From NCBI GenBank assembly GCA_017380435.1, contig JAFODZ010000028.1, positions 1-32,184 on the forward strand: 32,184 nucleotides of DNA, read 5' to 3'. Origin of the DNA: Oscillospiraceae bacterium (lineage in GTDB: Bacteria > Bacillota > Clostridia > Oscillospirales > Oscillospiraceae). The notes below the pieces were generated by a model that had not been told where the DNA came from, did not search any database, and saw only the letters and a program-made list of their open reading frames with translations. This document shows, piece after piece, positions 21,271-30,531 of this stretch. The translations under genes and the position numbers were made by a program. Each line of letters opens with the position of its first letter. The first letter of the stretch is position 1.

Positions 21271-22298
21271 AACGGATTCTCCTTGGCGCTAAGCTGCGCA
21301 AGTCCCTGCTCCAGTTCCTGAGAAATATCGCTGTTAGCTGCATCCATGGCCTGCTTGACCGCATTACGGAAAGCCCGCACATCAGATGAGCCGTGGGCCT
21401 TGATTACCGGCTTTTTGATGCCCAGGAAAGGCGTGCCGCCGATCTCCCGGTAATCGAGCATCTTCTTAAATTCATTCACGCCGGATTTACACAGTAAGTA
21501 ACCGATTTTTGTGAAGATGTTCTTTTTGAACAGGCCTTTCATCAAGCTGCCCATAAAGGATGCCGTACCCTCAATGGATTTGAGCAGGACATTGCCGGAG
21601 AAGCCGTCGCACACGATCACATCCACAGCGCCCAACGGTACATCCCGGGCCTCCACATTGCCCACAAAGTTGAGCATACCCTTCTGGCAAGCATCAGTGA
21701 GCAAAGCATAGGCTTCCTTTTGCAGAGGAGTTCCCTTGGTATCTTCTGTACCAATGTTCAAGAGACCTACTCTGGGGTTTTCAATTCCCAGGGCTTTCTT
21801 GGCATACAGCGAACCAATCAAGCCAAACTGGAGCAAAAATTCCGGTGTGCATTCGGCGTTGGCGCCGCAGTCCAAAATCACTGTCTTGCCGCCCGCCTTA
21901 TTGGGCATAGCCGGCCCCATTGCTGCCCGACGAACACCCTTGACCCGCTTGACGATCAAGGTGGCGCCGCTGAGCAGCGCGCCGGTGCTTCCGGCGGAGA
22001 TAAAGGCATCTCCCTCACCCTCTGCCAGCATCCGCAGGCCTACCATCATAGAGGAGTTTTTCTTTTTCCGCACAGCCTCTGCCGGGTCATCGTGCATATC
22101 CACAACATCGTCCGCATTGGCAATCTGCACACCCTCAGGCAGGTCAGCAATGCCATTCTGATTCAGTACATCCAGGATCTGCTGTCCGCGGCCCACCAGG
22201 GTAATCTGCGCGCCAAAATCCTTTGCAGCTTGTATCGCTCCCAGCACAGGTGCTTCCGGCGCGTGATCGCCGCCCATTGCATCAAGAATGATTTTCAT
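21267..22298 (-). CDS. plsX: Phosphate acyltransferase PlsX
   Basis: 343 residues. It converts acyl-ACP to acyl-phosphate, the first step of phospholipid synthesis by the PlsX/PlsY route. The start MKIILDAMGGDHAP is diagnostic, followed by FISAGSTGALLSGAT, GPAMPN and, near the end, GGTPFLGIKKPVIKAHGSS. The length is normal. The ATG at 22298 follows GAGGT. It overlaps trmFO by 17 bases and rnc by 4, so all three are translationally linked. Confidence 0.97.
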   Translation of the reverse strand: MKIILDAMGGDHAPEAPVLGAIQAAKDFGAQITLVGRGQQILDVLNQNGIADLPEGVQIANADDVVDMHDDPAEAVRKKKNSSMMVGLRMLAEGEGDAFISAGSTGALLSGATLIVKRVKGVRRAAMGPAMPNKAGGKTVILDCGANAECTPEFLLQFGLIGSLYAKKALGIENPRVGLLNIGTEDTKGTPLQKEAYALLTDACQKGMLNFVGNVEARDVPLGAVDVIVCDGFSGNVLLKSIEGTASFMGSLMKGLFKKNIFTKIGYLLCKSGVNEFKKMLDYREIGGTPFLGIKKPVIKAHGSSDVRAFRNAVKQAMDAANSDISQELEQGLAQLSAKENPL

Positions 22299-23604
22299 CT
22301 GCCATACCTCTTTCTGTTTTGATTAATTCTTCAAGAATCCCCAATGAACGATTGGCTATTGCCAGGTTTTTCTCCGCTTTTTTGCGGATACGCTGCTCCA
22401 ATGGGGCAATAATGCTAAAATTAATATTCATCGGCTGGAAATGATCGATCCGCTCGTCGCTTATGTACAGTCCCAAAGCGCCGATGGCTGTTTCCTTGGG
22501 GAACTCCACCGGCTCTTTTCCCTGCACCTTGGCTGCCATCGCCACTGCCGCCAAAAAGCCGGAGGCTGCGCTTTCCACATAGCCTTCCACGCCGGTCATC
22601 TGTCCGGCAAAGGCCACCAAGGGATTGCGGCGGTCGGCATAGAACCGATCCAGCAGTTTCGGCGACTGCAGGAAGGTATTGCGGTGCATCACACCATAGC
22701 GGACGAATTCCGCATTTTTCAGCGCAGGAATCATGGAAAATACCCGTTTTTGCTCTGGGAATTTCAGGTGCGTTTGGAATCCCACCAGATTAAACACGCT
22801 CTTAGCCGCGTTATCCTGCCGCAGCTGAACTACGGCATAAGGTTCTTTTCCGGTCTTGGGGTCAACAAGACCCACAGGCTTCAGCGGGCCGAAACGAAGT
22901 GTATCCGGACCGCGGCGGGCCATCACCTCTACAGGCATACAGCCTTCAAAGACATTTTTATCCTCAAAGCCGTGAACTTCTGCTTCCTCAGCGCCCAGCA
23001 GTGCCTGCAAAAAGGCTTCGTACTCCTCTTTGTTCATGGCACAGTTGATATAGTCCGCTGTGCCACGGTCGTACCGGGATTGCCACCAGGCTTTTTCCAT
23101 ATCCACCGATTCAGCGGTGACCAAGGGTGCTGCGGCATCGAAAAAGTGCAGGTAGCCGGTACCGAAATACTGGCCGATATTTTCCGACAGTGCATCCGAG
23201 GTCAGCGGACCGGTAGCCACGATGACAGGGCCTTCCGGAACTTGGGTCACTTCACCTTCGATAACGGTGATATTGGGGTGGCTTTTGATTTTATCCGTAA
23301 CAAGCTGGGAAAAACCGTGGCGATCCACCGCCAGGCATCCGCCGGCCTCCACGCGGGTAGCATCGGCGCAGGAAATGATCAGGCTTCCGCACCGGCGCAG
23401 TTCTTCCTTCAGCAGGCCAACAGCGTTTTCCAGCTTATCTCCCCGCAGGGAGTTGGAGCAGACCAATTCCGCAAAGGTATCGGTATGATGTGCCGGAGAC
23501 CGTTTTTCCGGCTTCATTTCATAAAGCTCCACGGATATTCCCCGCTGTGCCAGCTGCCAGGCAGCCTCTGCACCTGCAAGACCCGCGCCTATTACCTTTA
23601 CCAT
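22282..23604 (-). CDS. trmFO: Methylenetetrahydrofolate-tRNA-(uracil-5-)-methyltransferase TrmFO
   Basis: 440 residues. An FAD- and folate-dependent enzyme that makes 5-methyluridine at position 54 of the tRNA T-loop. The FAD-binding GAGLAG (6-11) opens the protein. The cysteines typical of TrmFO are at C49 (ELVCSNSLRG) and C222 (EGCMPVEVMARRG). YVESAASGFLAA near the end is also typical. The form is common in Firmicutes, where it replaces SAM-dependent TrmA. AAGGAG lies before the ATG at 23604. Its neighbour upstream is topA, a common pairing in Firmicutes. Confidence 0.97.
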   Translation of the reverse strand: MVKVIGAGLAGAEAAWQLAQRGISVELYEMKPEKRSPAHHTDTFAELVCSNSLRGDKLENAVGLLKEELRRCGSLIISCADATRVEAGGCLAVDRHGFSQLVTDKIKSHPNITVIEGEVTQVPEGPVIVATGPLTSDALSENIGQYFGTGYLHFFDAAAPLVTAESVDMEKAWWQSRYDRGTADYINCAMNKEEYEAFLQALLGAEEAEVHGFEDKNVFEGCMPVEVMARRGPDTLRFGPLKPVGLVDPKTGKEPYAVVQLRQDNAAKSVFNLVGFQTHLKFPEQKRVFSMIPALKNAEFVRYGVMHRNTFLQSPKLLDRFYADRRNPLVAFAGQMTGVEGYVESAASGFLAAVAMAAKVQGKEPVEFPKETAIGALGLYISDERIDHFQPMNINFSIIAPLEQRIRKKAEKNLAIANRSLGILEELIKTERGMADENHS

Positions 23605-23622
23605 TTGGTCACGCTCCTTAAA

Positions 23623-25809
23623 TTATGATTCTTTGGCAGCTTTCTTTGTGGTTTTTTTAGCTGTCTTTTTGGTTTTTTCCTCTGCCGTATCCTTAGCAGT
23701 CTTCTTGTAGTATCCCCGCTTGTCCTCCGGCAGGAAGTTCGGGCAGGAGGCATTGACGCAGAAAGGCTTATTGCGCCCCTTGCCGGACTTTTTGAACATC
23801 GTCTGTCCGCAGGTCGGGCAATCCTCCGCAGTGGGAACATCCCAGCTCATAAAGCCGCAGTCCGCACCCCGCTCGCAGCCATAGTAGGCATAGCCTTTCT
23901 TGGATTTGCGCTTCAGAATGGTGCTTCCGCATTTTGGGCAGCGACCGGGCATTTTCTCCACGATGGGCTTGGTATTCTTACATTCCGGGAATCCGGGGCA
24001 GGCCAGGAATTTTCCGAACCGGCCAATGCGAACCACCATATTCCGGCCGCATTCCTCGCAGATCTCCTGGGTCACTTCATCCGGCACTTTCAGCCGGGTG
24101 CCCTCCAGCGCCTTTTCCGCATCCATCATCTCCTGGTGGAAATCCTCATAGAACTCCGCCAGCAGTTCCTTCCAGTTCTGATTTCCGGCTTCCACATCAT
24201 CCAGACGGTTTTCCATATTGGCGGTAAATTCCACATCTATAATGTCCTGGAAGCGATCGAGCATCAAGCTGGTGACCACCTCACCCAAGGGTGTGGGATG
24301 CAGGTGCTTTTCAATACGGTTGACATACTCCCGGTCCTGGATCGTGGCAACAATGCCTGCATAGGTGGAAGGACGGCCAACGCCCTTTTCCTCCATTGCC
24401 TTGACCAAGGTAGCCTCGGTATAGCGCACGGGAGGCTGAGTAAAATGCTGCTCTTTCTTAATATCCCGGCAGGCAGCGCAGTCTCCTGCCTGCAAATCGG
24501 GCAATTCGCTGCCGTTGGCCGGTTCTTCCTCATCGCGGCCCTCTTCATACACGGCCATAAAGCCGGAGAATTTCACGCTCTGATGGGTGCTTCGGAAAGT
24601 ATGACCGGCGCATTGGGTATCAATCGCGACCGTATCATAGATGGCATCGGCCATCTGGCAAGCCAGAAAACGGCTCCAGATCAGCTTATACAGGCGGTAC
24701 TGCTCCGCTGTCAGGGATTTGCGAATCCGCTCCGGGTCTAATTCCACATGGGTGGGACGGATGGCTTCGTGGGCATCCTGGGCGCCGGATTTGGATTTAA
24801 AGGTGTGGAATTTTCCGTAGTAGTAGGCTGCGCCATAGCGAGCCTTGATAAAATCTGCCGCCGCTGCCATCGCATCGGTACTCAACCGCAGAGAGTCGGT
24901 ACGCATATAGGTGATCAGACCTATTGTGCCTTCGCCTTCCACATCCACGCCTTCATAAAGCTGCTGGGCAATGGACATTGTCCGGCGGGGGGTCATATTC
25001 AGCTTACGGGATGCCTCCTGCTGCAAAGTGGAAGTGGTGAAAGGTGGTGCAGCAGAGCGTTTCTTATCCGCCCGCTTCACATTGGAAACAACAAAATGTT
25101 TGCCCTCGATATCTGCCAGAACGCCGTCCACCTGGGCCTCATTTTCCAACTCGACCTTCTTCTCTTTGCCAAAGTACTTGGCTACAAAAGAGCCTGGCTT
25201 TCCGATGCAGTCCAGCACGACCTCCAGCGACCAATATTCCTTCGGCTGGAAAGCGCGGATTTCATTCTCCCGCTCCACCACAAGCCGGGTTGCTACAGAT
25301 TGCACCCGTCCGGCAGACAGACCCCGGCGTATCTTTTTCCACAGCAGCGGAGAGAGCTGGTAGCCTACGATACGGTCCAGCAAGCGGCGGGCCTGCTGGG
25401 CATCCACCAGGTTGTAATCAATACTTCTGGGGTTCTCAATGGACTGGGTGACCACCTTTTTCGTAATTTCGTTGAAGGTGACACGGCTGGTTTTCTCATC
25501 CGGAAGCTCCAGCAATTCCTTCAGATGCCAGGAGATAGCTTCGCCCTCCCGGTCCGGGTCAGTTGCCAGATAGATGTGGTTTGCCTTTTTGGCTGCTTTA
25601 CGCAGATCCTCAATCACATCTGTCTTGTTATCCAGAGGAATATACTCCGGAACAAAACCACCCTCGATATCCACGCCCATAGTGCTCTTGGGCAGATCCC
25701 GCAGGTGACCCATACTGGCTTTTACAATATATTCCTCGCCCAAATACTTGCCAATGGTCTTGGCCTTGGACGGTGACTCCACAATTACAAGATAGGATCC
25801 TTTTGCCAT
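23623..25809 (-). CDS. topA: DNA topoisomerase I
   Basis: 728 residues. Type IA topoisomerase that relaxes negative supercoils. The TOPRIM domain has VIVESPSKAKTI (8-19) and DPDREGE (84-90). The catalytic tyrosine is Y301 in ITYMRTDSLRLS. The C-terminal part has zinc ribbons with CxxC pairs (CEECGRN, CPKCGST, CPTCGQT), followed by a Lys/Thr-rich tail of about 25 residues made of KTKKTAKKT-like repeats, likely unstructured and DNA-binding. The ATG at 25809 follows GGAGG; an ATG-like start five codons earlier lies before the ribosome site. It is 18 bases from dprA. Confidence 0.97.
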   Translation of the reverse strand: MAKGSYLVIVESPSKAKTIGKYLGEEYIVKASMGHLRDLPKSTMGVDIEGGFVPEYIPLDNKTDVIEDLRKAAKKANHIYLATDPDREGEAISWHLKELLELPDEKTSRVTFNEITKKVVTQSIENPRSIDYNLVDAQQARRLLDRIVGYQLSPLLWKKIRRGLSAGRVQSVATRLVVERENEIRAFQPKEYWSLEVVLDCIGKPGSFVAKYFGKEKKVELENEAQVDGVLADIEGKHFVVSNVKRADKKRSAAPPFTTSTLQQEASRKLNMTPRRTMSIAQQLYEGVDVEGEGTIGLITYMRTDSLRLSTDAMAAAADFIKARYGAAYYYGKFHTFKSKSGAQDAHEAIRPTHVELDPERIRKSLTAEQYRLYKLIWSRFLACQMADAIYDTVAIDTQCAGHTFRSTHQSVKFSGFMAVYEEGRDEEEPANGSELPDLQAGDCAACRDIKKEQHFTQPPVRYTEATLVKAMEEKGVGRPSTYAGIVATIQDREYVNRIEKHLHPTPLGEVVTSLMLDRFQDIIDVEFTANMENRLDDVEAGNQNWKELLAEFYEDFHQEMMDAEKALEGTRLKVPDEVTQEICEECGRNMVVRIGRFGKFLACPGFPECKNTKPIVEKMPGRCPKCGSTILKRKSKKGYAYYGCERGADCGFMSWDVPTAEDCPTCGQTMFKKSGKGRNKPFCVNASCPNFLPEDKRGYYKKTAKDTAEEKTKKTAKKTTKKAAKES

Positions 25810-25827
25810 TTGTTTCCTCCGCAAAAA

Positions 25828-27021
25828 TTATTTCAGTGACAGATATTTGCCCGGGTGGTTTTGCACCAGGCCCTTCATAGCAAGCATCGTCAGCACGGAC
25901 AGCACCTTTCCCGTGGGCAGTCCTGCATCGGCAATGATCTGGTCTGCCGGCACAGGCTGATGGGACAAAAGAGAAAGCACCGCTTTTTCTTCCGCTGTCA
26001 GGTTATGATTCCGGTTATCTTCCACACTATAGCGGGATTTATCCGGATTGTCAATGGATTTATTGTCAGCTTGGTACGCCGGCCGGGGCAAAACAGGTTC
26101 GTTTCTAAAGCAAGCTTCTGCCGCGGCGGTTTCCTCCTTACAGACGAAACCGGGATACAGACTCTCATACTGACTGACAACATCCCATCCGCTAAGCACC
26201 GGCATTGCGCCCTCCCGCAGCAGTTGATTGCTGCCTGCGCTGCTGATGCTATCCACATTCCCCGGAACCACATAAACATCCCTTCCCTGCTCAATGGCGT
26301 GGCGGGCAGTATTCAAAGCACCGCTGCGTTCCGGAGCCTCTACCACCAAAATGCCGCAGGAAAGACCGCTGATGATCCGATTACGCTGGGGAAAATTCCA
26401 GGCATTGGGCGGCGTGCCGGGCGCAAATTCCGTCAACAAGCAGCCTTGCCTTTCAATTCTTTGAAACAAATCTCTATTCCGGGCCGGGTACACCACATCT
26501 GCGCCAAACCCCAGTACCGCCACCACCTTCTTTTGGGCAGCCAGTGCGCCCTCTAAGGCCATCGTGTCGATCCCGTCTGCGCCGCCGGATGCTACCAGTG
26601 CGCCGCAAGAGGCAATTTGTCCCCCCAGCTGTCTTGCAGCGCGCAAGCCATAGCCGGAAGCTTTTCTTGTGCCTACGATCCCAATCACCGGCACGCTCTC
26701 CCAATCGGGAAGGCATCCTTTGTAATACAGCACAAAGGGCGGCTGATGAATGTTTTTCAATCTGACCGGATAGGCGGCATCGCCGTAGGTTAATATGCTG
26801 ATATTTTTCTGTGCGCAGTCAGTAAGGATGCGTCTTGCCTCCTGCAGATCCCGTTTTTGAAGACTTTGCAGTGCCTTTTCCGGCAGTATTTTGACTGCAC
26901 AAATAGCATTAGAATCAGCCTTATATATTTCTTCAGGATCCCGGAATGCTTGAAGCAGTTCCAGTTTCTGACTGTGGCTGACGCCGCTGAGCTGGGACAG
27001 CCATATCCAATATATCAGCAT
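25828..27021 (-). CDS. dprA: DNA processing protein DprA
   Basis: 397 residues. It binds incoming single-stranded DNA and loads RecA in natural transformation. A helical N-terminal domain covers about 1-80. The Rossmann-like core has VGTRKASGYG, SGGADGIDTMALEGAL, VLGFGADVVYPARN, then WNFPQRNRIISGLS and VYVVPGN. The C-terminal winged helix (LTAEEKAVLSLLSHQPVPAD to the end) is of the DML1 type. The ATG at 27021 has a purine-rich but weak site (GGAAAGAGAG). No other competence genes are in the window, so transformation itself is not shown. Confidence 0.95.
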   Translation of the reverse strand: MLIYWIWLSQLSGVSHSQKLELLQAFRDPEEIYKADSNAICAVKILPEKALQSLQKRDLQEARRILTDCAQKNISILTYGDAAYPVRLKNIHQPPFVLYYKGCLPDWESVPVIGIVGTRKASGYGLRAARQLGGQIASCGALVASGGADGIDTMALEGALAAQKKVVAVLGFGADVVYPARNRDLFQRIERQGCLLTEFAPGTPPNAWNFPQRNRIISGLSCGILVVEAPERSGALNTARHAIEQGRDVYVVPGNVDSISSAGSNQLLREGAMPVLSGWDVVSQYESLYPGFVCKEETAAAEACFRNEPVLPRPAYQADNKSIDNPDKSRYSVEDNRNHNLTAEEKAVLSLLSHQPVPADQIIADAGLPTGKVLSVLTMLAMKGLVQNHPGKYLSLK

Positions 27022-27042
27022 ACTTTTCTCTCTTTCCGGGTG

Positions 27043-27792
27043 TTATTTCCCCATTTGCCACATTACAATCGCTGCCGCCACCGCTGCATTAAGGGATTCA
27101 CAACGCTCCGACATCGGGATAATCAGCTTTTGATCGGCATTCTCCAAAATCTCCTGCCGGACACCGTTGCCTTCACTGCCGATCACCACCGCCATCTGCC
27201 CTACCGGGGCAGTACGAATATCCGCAGCCGTATCGCTCAAGGCCGTTACCGCCACAGGAATAGACGCCTTGCGGCAAGCTTCCCGGGCCTGCTGCCAAGT
27301 GGTCTGCACCACCGGCGTGCGGAATACTGCGCCCATAGACGAGCGCACCACCTTATGGCTATAGGGGTCTGCACAGCCTTCCAGCAGCGCCACAGGCACA
27401 TTCAGCGCATCGGCGGTACGCAGGATCGTTCCCAGATTCCCCGGGTCCTGGATGCCGTCCAGCAGCAACATACCGGCCTCTGCCGCAAAGTTTTTTTCCT
27501 CCGGCATCCGGCACAGAAACAGCGCTCCCTGGGGCGTCTGCATAGGAGAAATTGACTGCATAACATCCTCGGGCACCCGAATCAGCTGAACATGCTCCGG
27601 CACTTGAGCAGAAACCCCGTCCGACAAAATCACCGTCTGCAAACCGGGCCACCAGGCCACCGCCTCAGCCAGCAGCTTTGTGCCATCTGCCACAAACAAA
27701 CCTGCCTCCTGCCTGGCACGGCGGGAGGTCAGCAATTTGCGAACCTGCTGCAACAGCGGATTTTTCCGGGATGTGATATATGTTTCCATCAT
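27043..27792 (-). CDS. rlmB: SpoU/TrmH-family RNA methyltransferase (RlmB-like)
   Basis: 249 residues. A SAM-dependent 2'-O-ribose methyltransferase with the knotted SPOUT fold. The N-terminal substrate-binding part contains NPLLQQVRKLLTSRRARQE. The SPOUT motifs are LLLDGIQDPGNLGTILRTA, then VVIGSEGNGV and SERCESLNAAVAAAIVMWQ. The exact rRNA or tRNA target is not certain, and the symbol is by family only. The start at 27792 gives an ATGA overlap with trkA and no strong ribosome site of its own, so translation is probably coupled; a second ATG follows at once. The long upstream reading is rejected because it runs inside trkA. Confidence 0.9.
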   Translation of the reverse strand: MMETYITSRKNPLLQQVRKLLTSRRARQEAGLFVADGTKLLAEAVAWWPGLQTVILSDGVSAQVPEHVQLIRVPEDVMQSISPMQTPQGALFLCRMPEEKNFAAEAGMLLLDGIQDPGNLGTILRTADALNVPVALLEGCADPYSHKVVRSSMGAVFRTPVVQTTWQQAREACRKASIPVAVTALSDTAADIRTAPVGQMAVVIGSEGNGVRQEILENADQKLIIPMSERCESLNAAVAAAIVMWQMGK

Positions 27793-28436
27793 AGCTTCTG
27801 AACAGCCTTCAGGGCAGCTGTGTCCCCTAAAATGACCATAATATCTCCCTTGCACACCGCATAATCCGCCATGGGGGAAACATTGATCTTATGTTCTTTT
27901 TTCACCGCCAGAATATTAACGCCTAATTTTGCCCGGACATTCAGCTCCCGCAGGGTTTTTCCCGTCCAGCTATCCGGAGCGGGCAGGTCGATAATGCCGT
28001 AATCCTCGCTCAATTCAATATAATCCAGCACATTTTGACTGGAAAGGCTTCTGGCAAGGCGGTATGCCTGCTCCTGCTCCGGGATCACGATTTGGTCAGC
28101 ACCTAATTTTTTCAGCACCTGGCGATAAGTGTCATCCCGGGCCTTACAGACCACCTTGGGAATCCCTAATTCTTTCAGATTCATGGTCACCAGCACCGCA
28201 TCTGCCAAGCTATCGCCAATGGCCACGATGCCGCAGTCAAAATCACCTGCGCCCAATGCCCGCAGCACGCCCAAATCCCGGCCGTCTGCTACCACCGCAT
28301 GGGTCACTTCCGTGCTGATTGCCTGGACAAGCTCGCTTCTTGTATCCACAGCCAGCACTTCACAGCCAAGCTGGCAAAGCCGTTTTGCAACCTCAGAGCC
28401 AAATCGCCCCAATCCAACCACAATATATGACTTCAT
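27789..28436 (-). CDS. ktrA: Potassium uptake regulatory subunit TrkA/KtrA
   Basis: 215 residues. A cytoplasmic gating ring subunit that binds nucleotides and controls the TrkH/KtrB channel. The RCK_N Rossmann domain has GLGRFG (8-13) and the acidic ribose-binding D31 (AVDTRSE). The C-terminal RCK_C domain covers about 135-215 (LPAPDSWTGKTLRELNVRA to the end), the site where KtrA proteins can bind c-di-AMP. One copy of each domain places it with KtrA rather than the double-length TrkA. It lies 10 bases after the trkH stop and overlaps rlmB by four bases. Confidence 0.95.
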   Translation of the reverse strand: MKSYIVVGLGRFGSEVAKRLCQLGCEVLAVDTRSELVQAISTEVTHAVVADGRDLGVLRALGAGDFDCGIVAIGDSLADAVLVTMNLKELGIPKVVCKARDDTYRQVLKKLGADQIVIPEQEQAYRLARSLSSQNVLDYIELSEDYGIIDLPAPDSWTGKTLRELNVRAKLGVNILAVKKEHKINVSPMADYAVCKGDIMVILGDTAALKAVQKL

Positions 28437-28446
28437 TGTTATCCTC

Positions 28447-29811
28447 CTATCCGATGAGCAAATTGGTGTGGGCGTAGCGGAAACGCTCCTCTGCCCGGTC
28501 TCCCATCAAGAAGCCTAAGCTGAGAGTGAGGATTCCTACCCTGCCAAAATACATAAATATGATCAAAAGCACATGGGACACCAGACTCAAATCCGGTGTT
28601 AATCCGGCAGTCAGTCCCACCGTTGCGATAGCAGATACCGCCTCGTACAGACTATCGACCATGGCAGTACCGGAGGTGGTGCTGATTACCAACGCACCCG
28701 CCACACTCAGCCCCGCCATCACGGAAACGATCATCATGGCGTCGAGCACCTTTTCCGGCAGGATGCTGCGCTTAAATACGGTGACCGTAGTTCTGCCCCG
28801 CAGGCGTGTACCTATAAACAGCAGCAGCACAACAACTGTTACGGTTTTGGCGCCACCGGCAGTAGAACCGGACGACCCGCCGATGAGCATAAGGAAAATG
28901 CTGACAGTCTTTCCCCCATCGGTAAGTCCCCCTTGGTCAAAAGAGGCGAAGCCAGCGGTACGCAGTGTCACAGACTGGAAAAAGCTGTTAAGCACTTTCT
29001 GCCACAGGGGCATTTGTCCCAACGTATCCGGGTTTTTCCACTCTAAAAGCAGGATCAATGCCGTTCCCAAAAGCAGCAGCACCGCCGTGCTGATCAGCAC
29101 CAGCTTTGTATAGACGCTGAATTTTTTAAATCTTTTAACCCGGGCGACCTCTTCCCAAACCAAAAAACCAAGACCGCCTAAAATCACCAAACCGGCTAAG
29201 GTCAGCAGAACGATGGGATCGTCGTTGAATACCGCAACACTCTGCCCCGGTTCGATGCTGCCGAAAATATCAAAACCGGCATTGCAAAAGGCGGATATGG
29301 CGTGGAATGCTCCCCAGGCAGCCGCACGGCCCGGGCCGTACTGCGGCAAAAATCGGCAGAAGAGAATGATTGCGCCGCAGGCCTGGATAGACAAGCTTCC
29401 TAAAATCACCCATTTTTGCAGCTTCACTACACTTTGCATATCATCCACGCTGATAGCTTGCGCCATAATCATCCGCTGGCGCAGACCGATCTTGCGGCGG
29501 AACAGGAAAATCACCGCCGAAGCCGCACTCATAAAGCCCAGACCGCCAATTTCGATCAGCAGGATGATCACCACCTGGCCAAAGGCACTCCATTGACTCC
29601 AGGTATCGGCCATAACCAATCCCGTCACACAGGTGGCAGAAGTGGCAGTAAACAGCGCCGTCAGCGGTGAGCAAGATACACCGCTGCGGGAAGATACCGG
29701 CAGCATCAGCAGTAAAGTGCCCAGCAAAATGATTCCCGCAAAGCTCAGCGCTATGATCCGGGTAGGATTGGTCTGACGGGTTTTCGAGCTGGTTCTTTTG
29801 TTTCGAGGCAT
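28447..29811 (-). CDS. ktrB: Potassium transporter subunit TrkH/KtrB
   Basis: 454 residues. A membrane channel-like K+ (or Na+-coupled K+) transporter subunit. The four pore loops can be seen as TATSATCVTGLV, AISAFCNAGFDIF, SVTLRTAGFAS and AVSAIATVGLTAG, each with the selectivity-filter glycine. Glycine-rich GGSSGSTAGGAKT lies in the third repeat, where KtrB has its flexible gate. The N-terminus is short and basic (MPRNKRTSSKTRQ). The ATG at 29811 is 8 bases from AGGAG (29820-29824); a GTG three codons upstream lies within that site. It is the first gene of the cluster and has a good promoter. Confidence 0.96.
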   Translation of the reverse strand: MPRNKRTSSKTRQTNPTRIIALSFAGIILLGTLLLMLPVSSRSGVSCSPLTALFTATSATCVTGLVMADTWSQWSAFGQVVIILLIEIGGLGFMSAASAVIFLFRRKIGLRQRMIMAQAISVDDMQSVVKLQKWVILGSLSIQACGAIILFCRFLPQYGPGRAAAWGAFHAISAFCNAGFDIFGSIEPGQSVAVFNDDPIVLLTLAGLVILGGLGFLVWEEVARVKRFKKFSVYTKLVLISTAVLLLLGTALILLLEWKNPDTLGQMPLWQKVLNSFFQSVTLRTAGFASFDQGGLTDGGKTVSIFLMLIGGSSGSTAGGAKTVTVVVLLLFIGTRLRGRTTVTVFKRSILPEKVLDAMMIVSVMAGLSVAGALVISTTSGTAMVDSLYEAVSAIATVGLTAGLTPDLSLVSHVLLIIFMYFGRVGILTLSLGFLMGDRAEERFRYAHTNLLIG

Positions 29812-29855
29812 CTTCCTCACTCCTTTCCATGCCTACTTTTCCCATTTGATACATT

Positions 29856-29884
29856 ATTATATACATAATTGCAATGGTTTTCAA
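29856..29884 (-). promoter_or_regulatory. Promoter of the trkH-to-rnc gene cluster
   Basis: Minus strand TTGAAA (29879-29884), a 17-base spacer and a perfect TATAAT (29856-29861), 45 bases upstream of ktrB. The leader is too short to hold a c-di-AMP riboswitch. Confidence 0.75.
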
Positions 29885-29901
29885 GTATTTTCCCAAATTG
29901 C

Positions 29902-29929
29902 ATTGGGGCGGCATCTCTGCCGCCCCAAT
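29902..29929 (-). terminator. Terminator of the chromate-transporter pair
   Basis: A perfect 12-bp stem, ATTGGGGCGGCA (29902-29913) and TGCCGCCCCAAT (29918-29929), has a 4-base loop, just past the stop at 29938. The T tail is poor on the minus strand (GCAATTTGGG). Confidence 0.65.
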
Positions 29930-29937
29930 TGTTACAA

Positions 29938-30531
29938 TTAAAGATTCAAATAGCCGGTCACAATACCGATCACTGCAGACAATCCGATAATGGCAATCGG
30001 ATGCACTTTTTTAAAGGCTAACACCGTCATCAGAGCAAAGGTAGCAAGGCTGACATAAAAGGATACGGTGGTAAATACCGAAATTGCCACCCCTTGGGGA
30101 AAGAACACAGTTGCCACCACGCTGAGGATCGCACCGCCAATAAGACCAACCACAGCAGGCTTCAAGCCGGTCATACAGCCTTTTACAACCTTATTGGTCT
30201 TAAACTTTTCATAGCATTTGGCAACGATCAAAATAATAATAAAGCTGGGCAGCACCACGCCCATAGTAGCGCAGAAAGAACCGAAAACCGTGGCAAGGAT
30301 TCCTCCTTGCTCGCCGCCTACCACCGAGCCAACATAGGTTGCCATATTGATAGCAAAGGGGCCGGGAGTGGATTCGCTTACCGCCACAAAATTCACAAGG
30401 GTTTCTTCCGTAATGATGTCGCCCCAGCGCAGTCCCACCTGCTCCTGGATCATAGGCAGCATTGCGTAGCCGCCGCCGAAAGTAACAGCGCCGATCATAA
30501 AAAAGGTCAAAAACAGCTCTAAAAACTCCAT
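29938..30531 (-). CDS. chrA: Chromate transporter family protein, C-terminal-type half (ChrA/CHR)
   Basis: 197 residues, one CHR domain. The motif FGGGYAMLPMIQ (about 19-30) and STPGPFAINMATYVG are typical of the family. About six hydrophobic helices follow. Full-length ChrA has two such domains in one chain; here they are two short genes that probably form a heterodimer exporting chromate or a related anion. The ATG at 30531 begins the base after the TAA of the neighbour (TAAATG). AGGAGG is inside the upstream gene's end. True substrate not known; many anaerobes carry these genes without known chromate exposure. Confidence 0.9.
   Translation of the reverse strand: MEFLELFLTFFMIGAVTFGGGYAMLPMIQEQVGLRWGDIITEETLVNFVAVSESTPGPFAINMATYVGSVVGGEQGGILATVFGSFCATMGVVLPSFIIILIVAKCYEKFKTNKVVKGCMTGLKPAVVGLIGGAILSVVATVFFPQGVAISVFTTVSFYVSLATFALMTVLAFKKVHPIAIIGLSAVIGIVTGYLNL

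Noticed and set aside
22441-23628. 395-codon open frame on the plus strand
   Set aside because: Antisense to trmFO; composition is that of a reverse-frame shadow.
29825-29901. Possible c-di-AMP (ydaO) riboswitch ahead of ktrB
   Set aside because: The region between promoter and start is under 50 bases and shows no ydaO core sequence.
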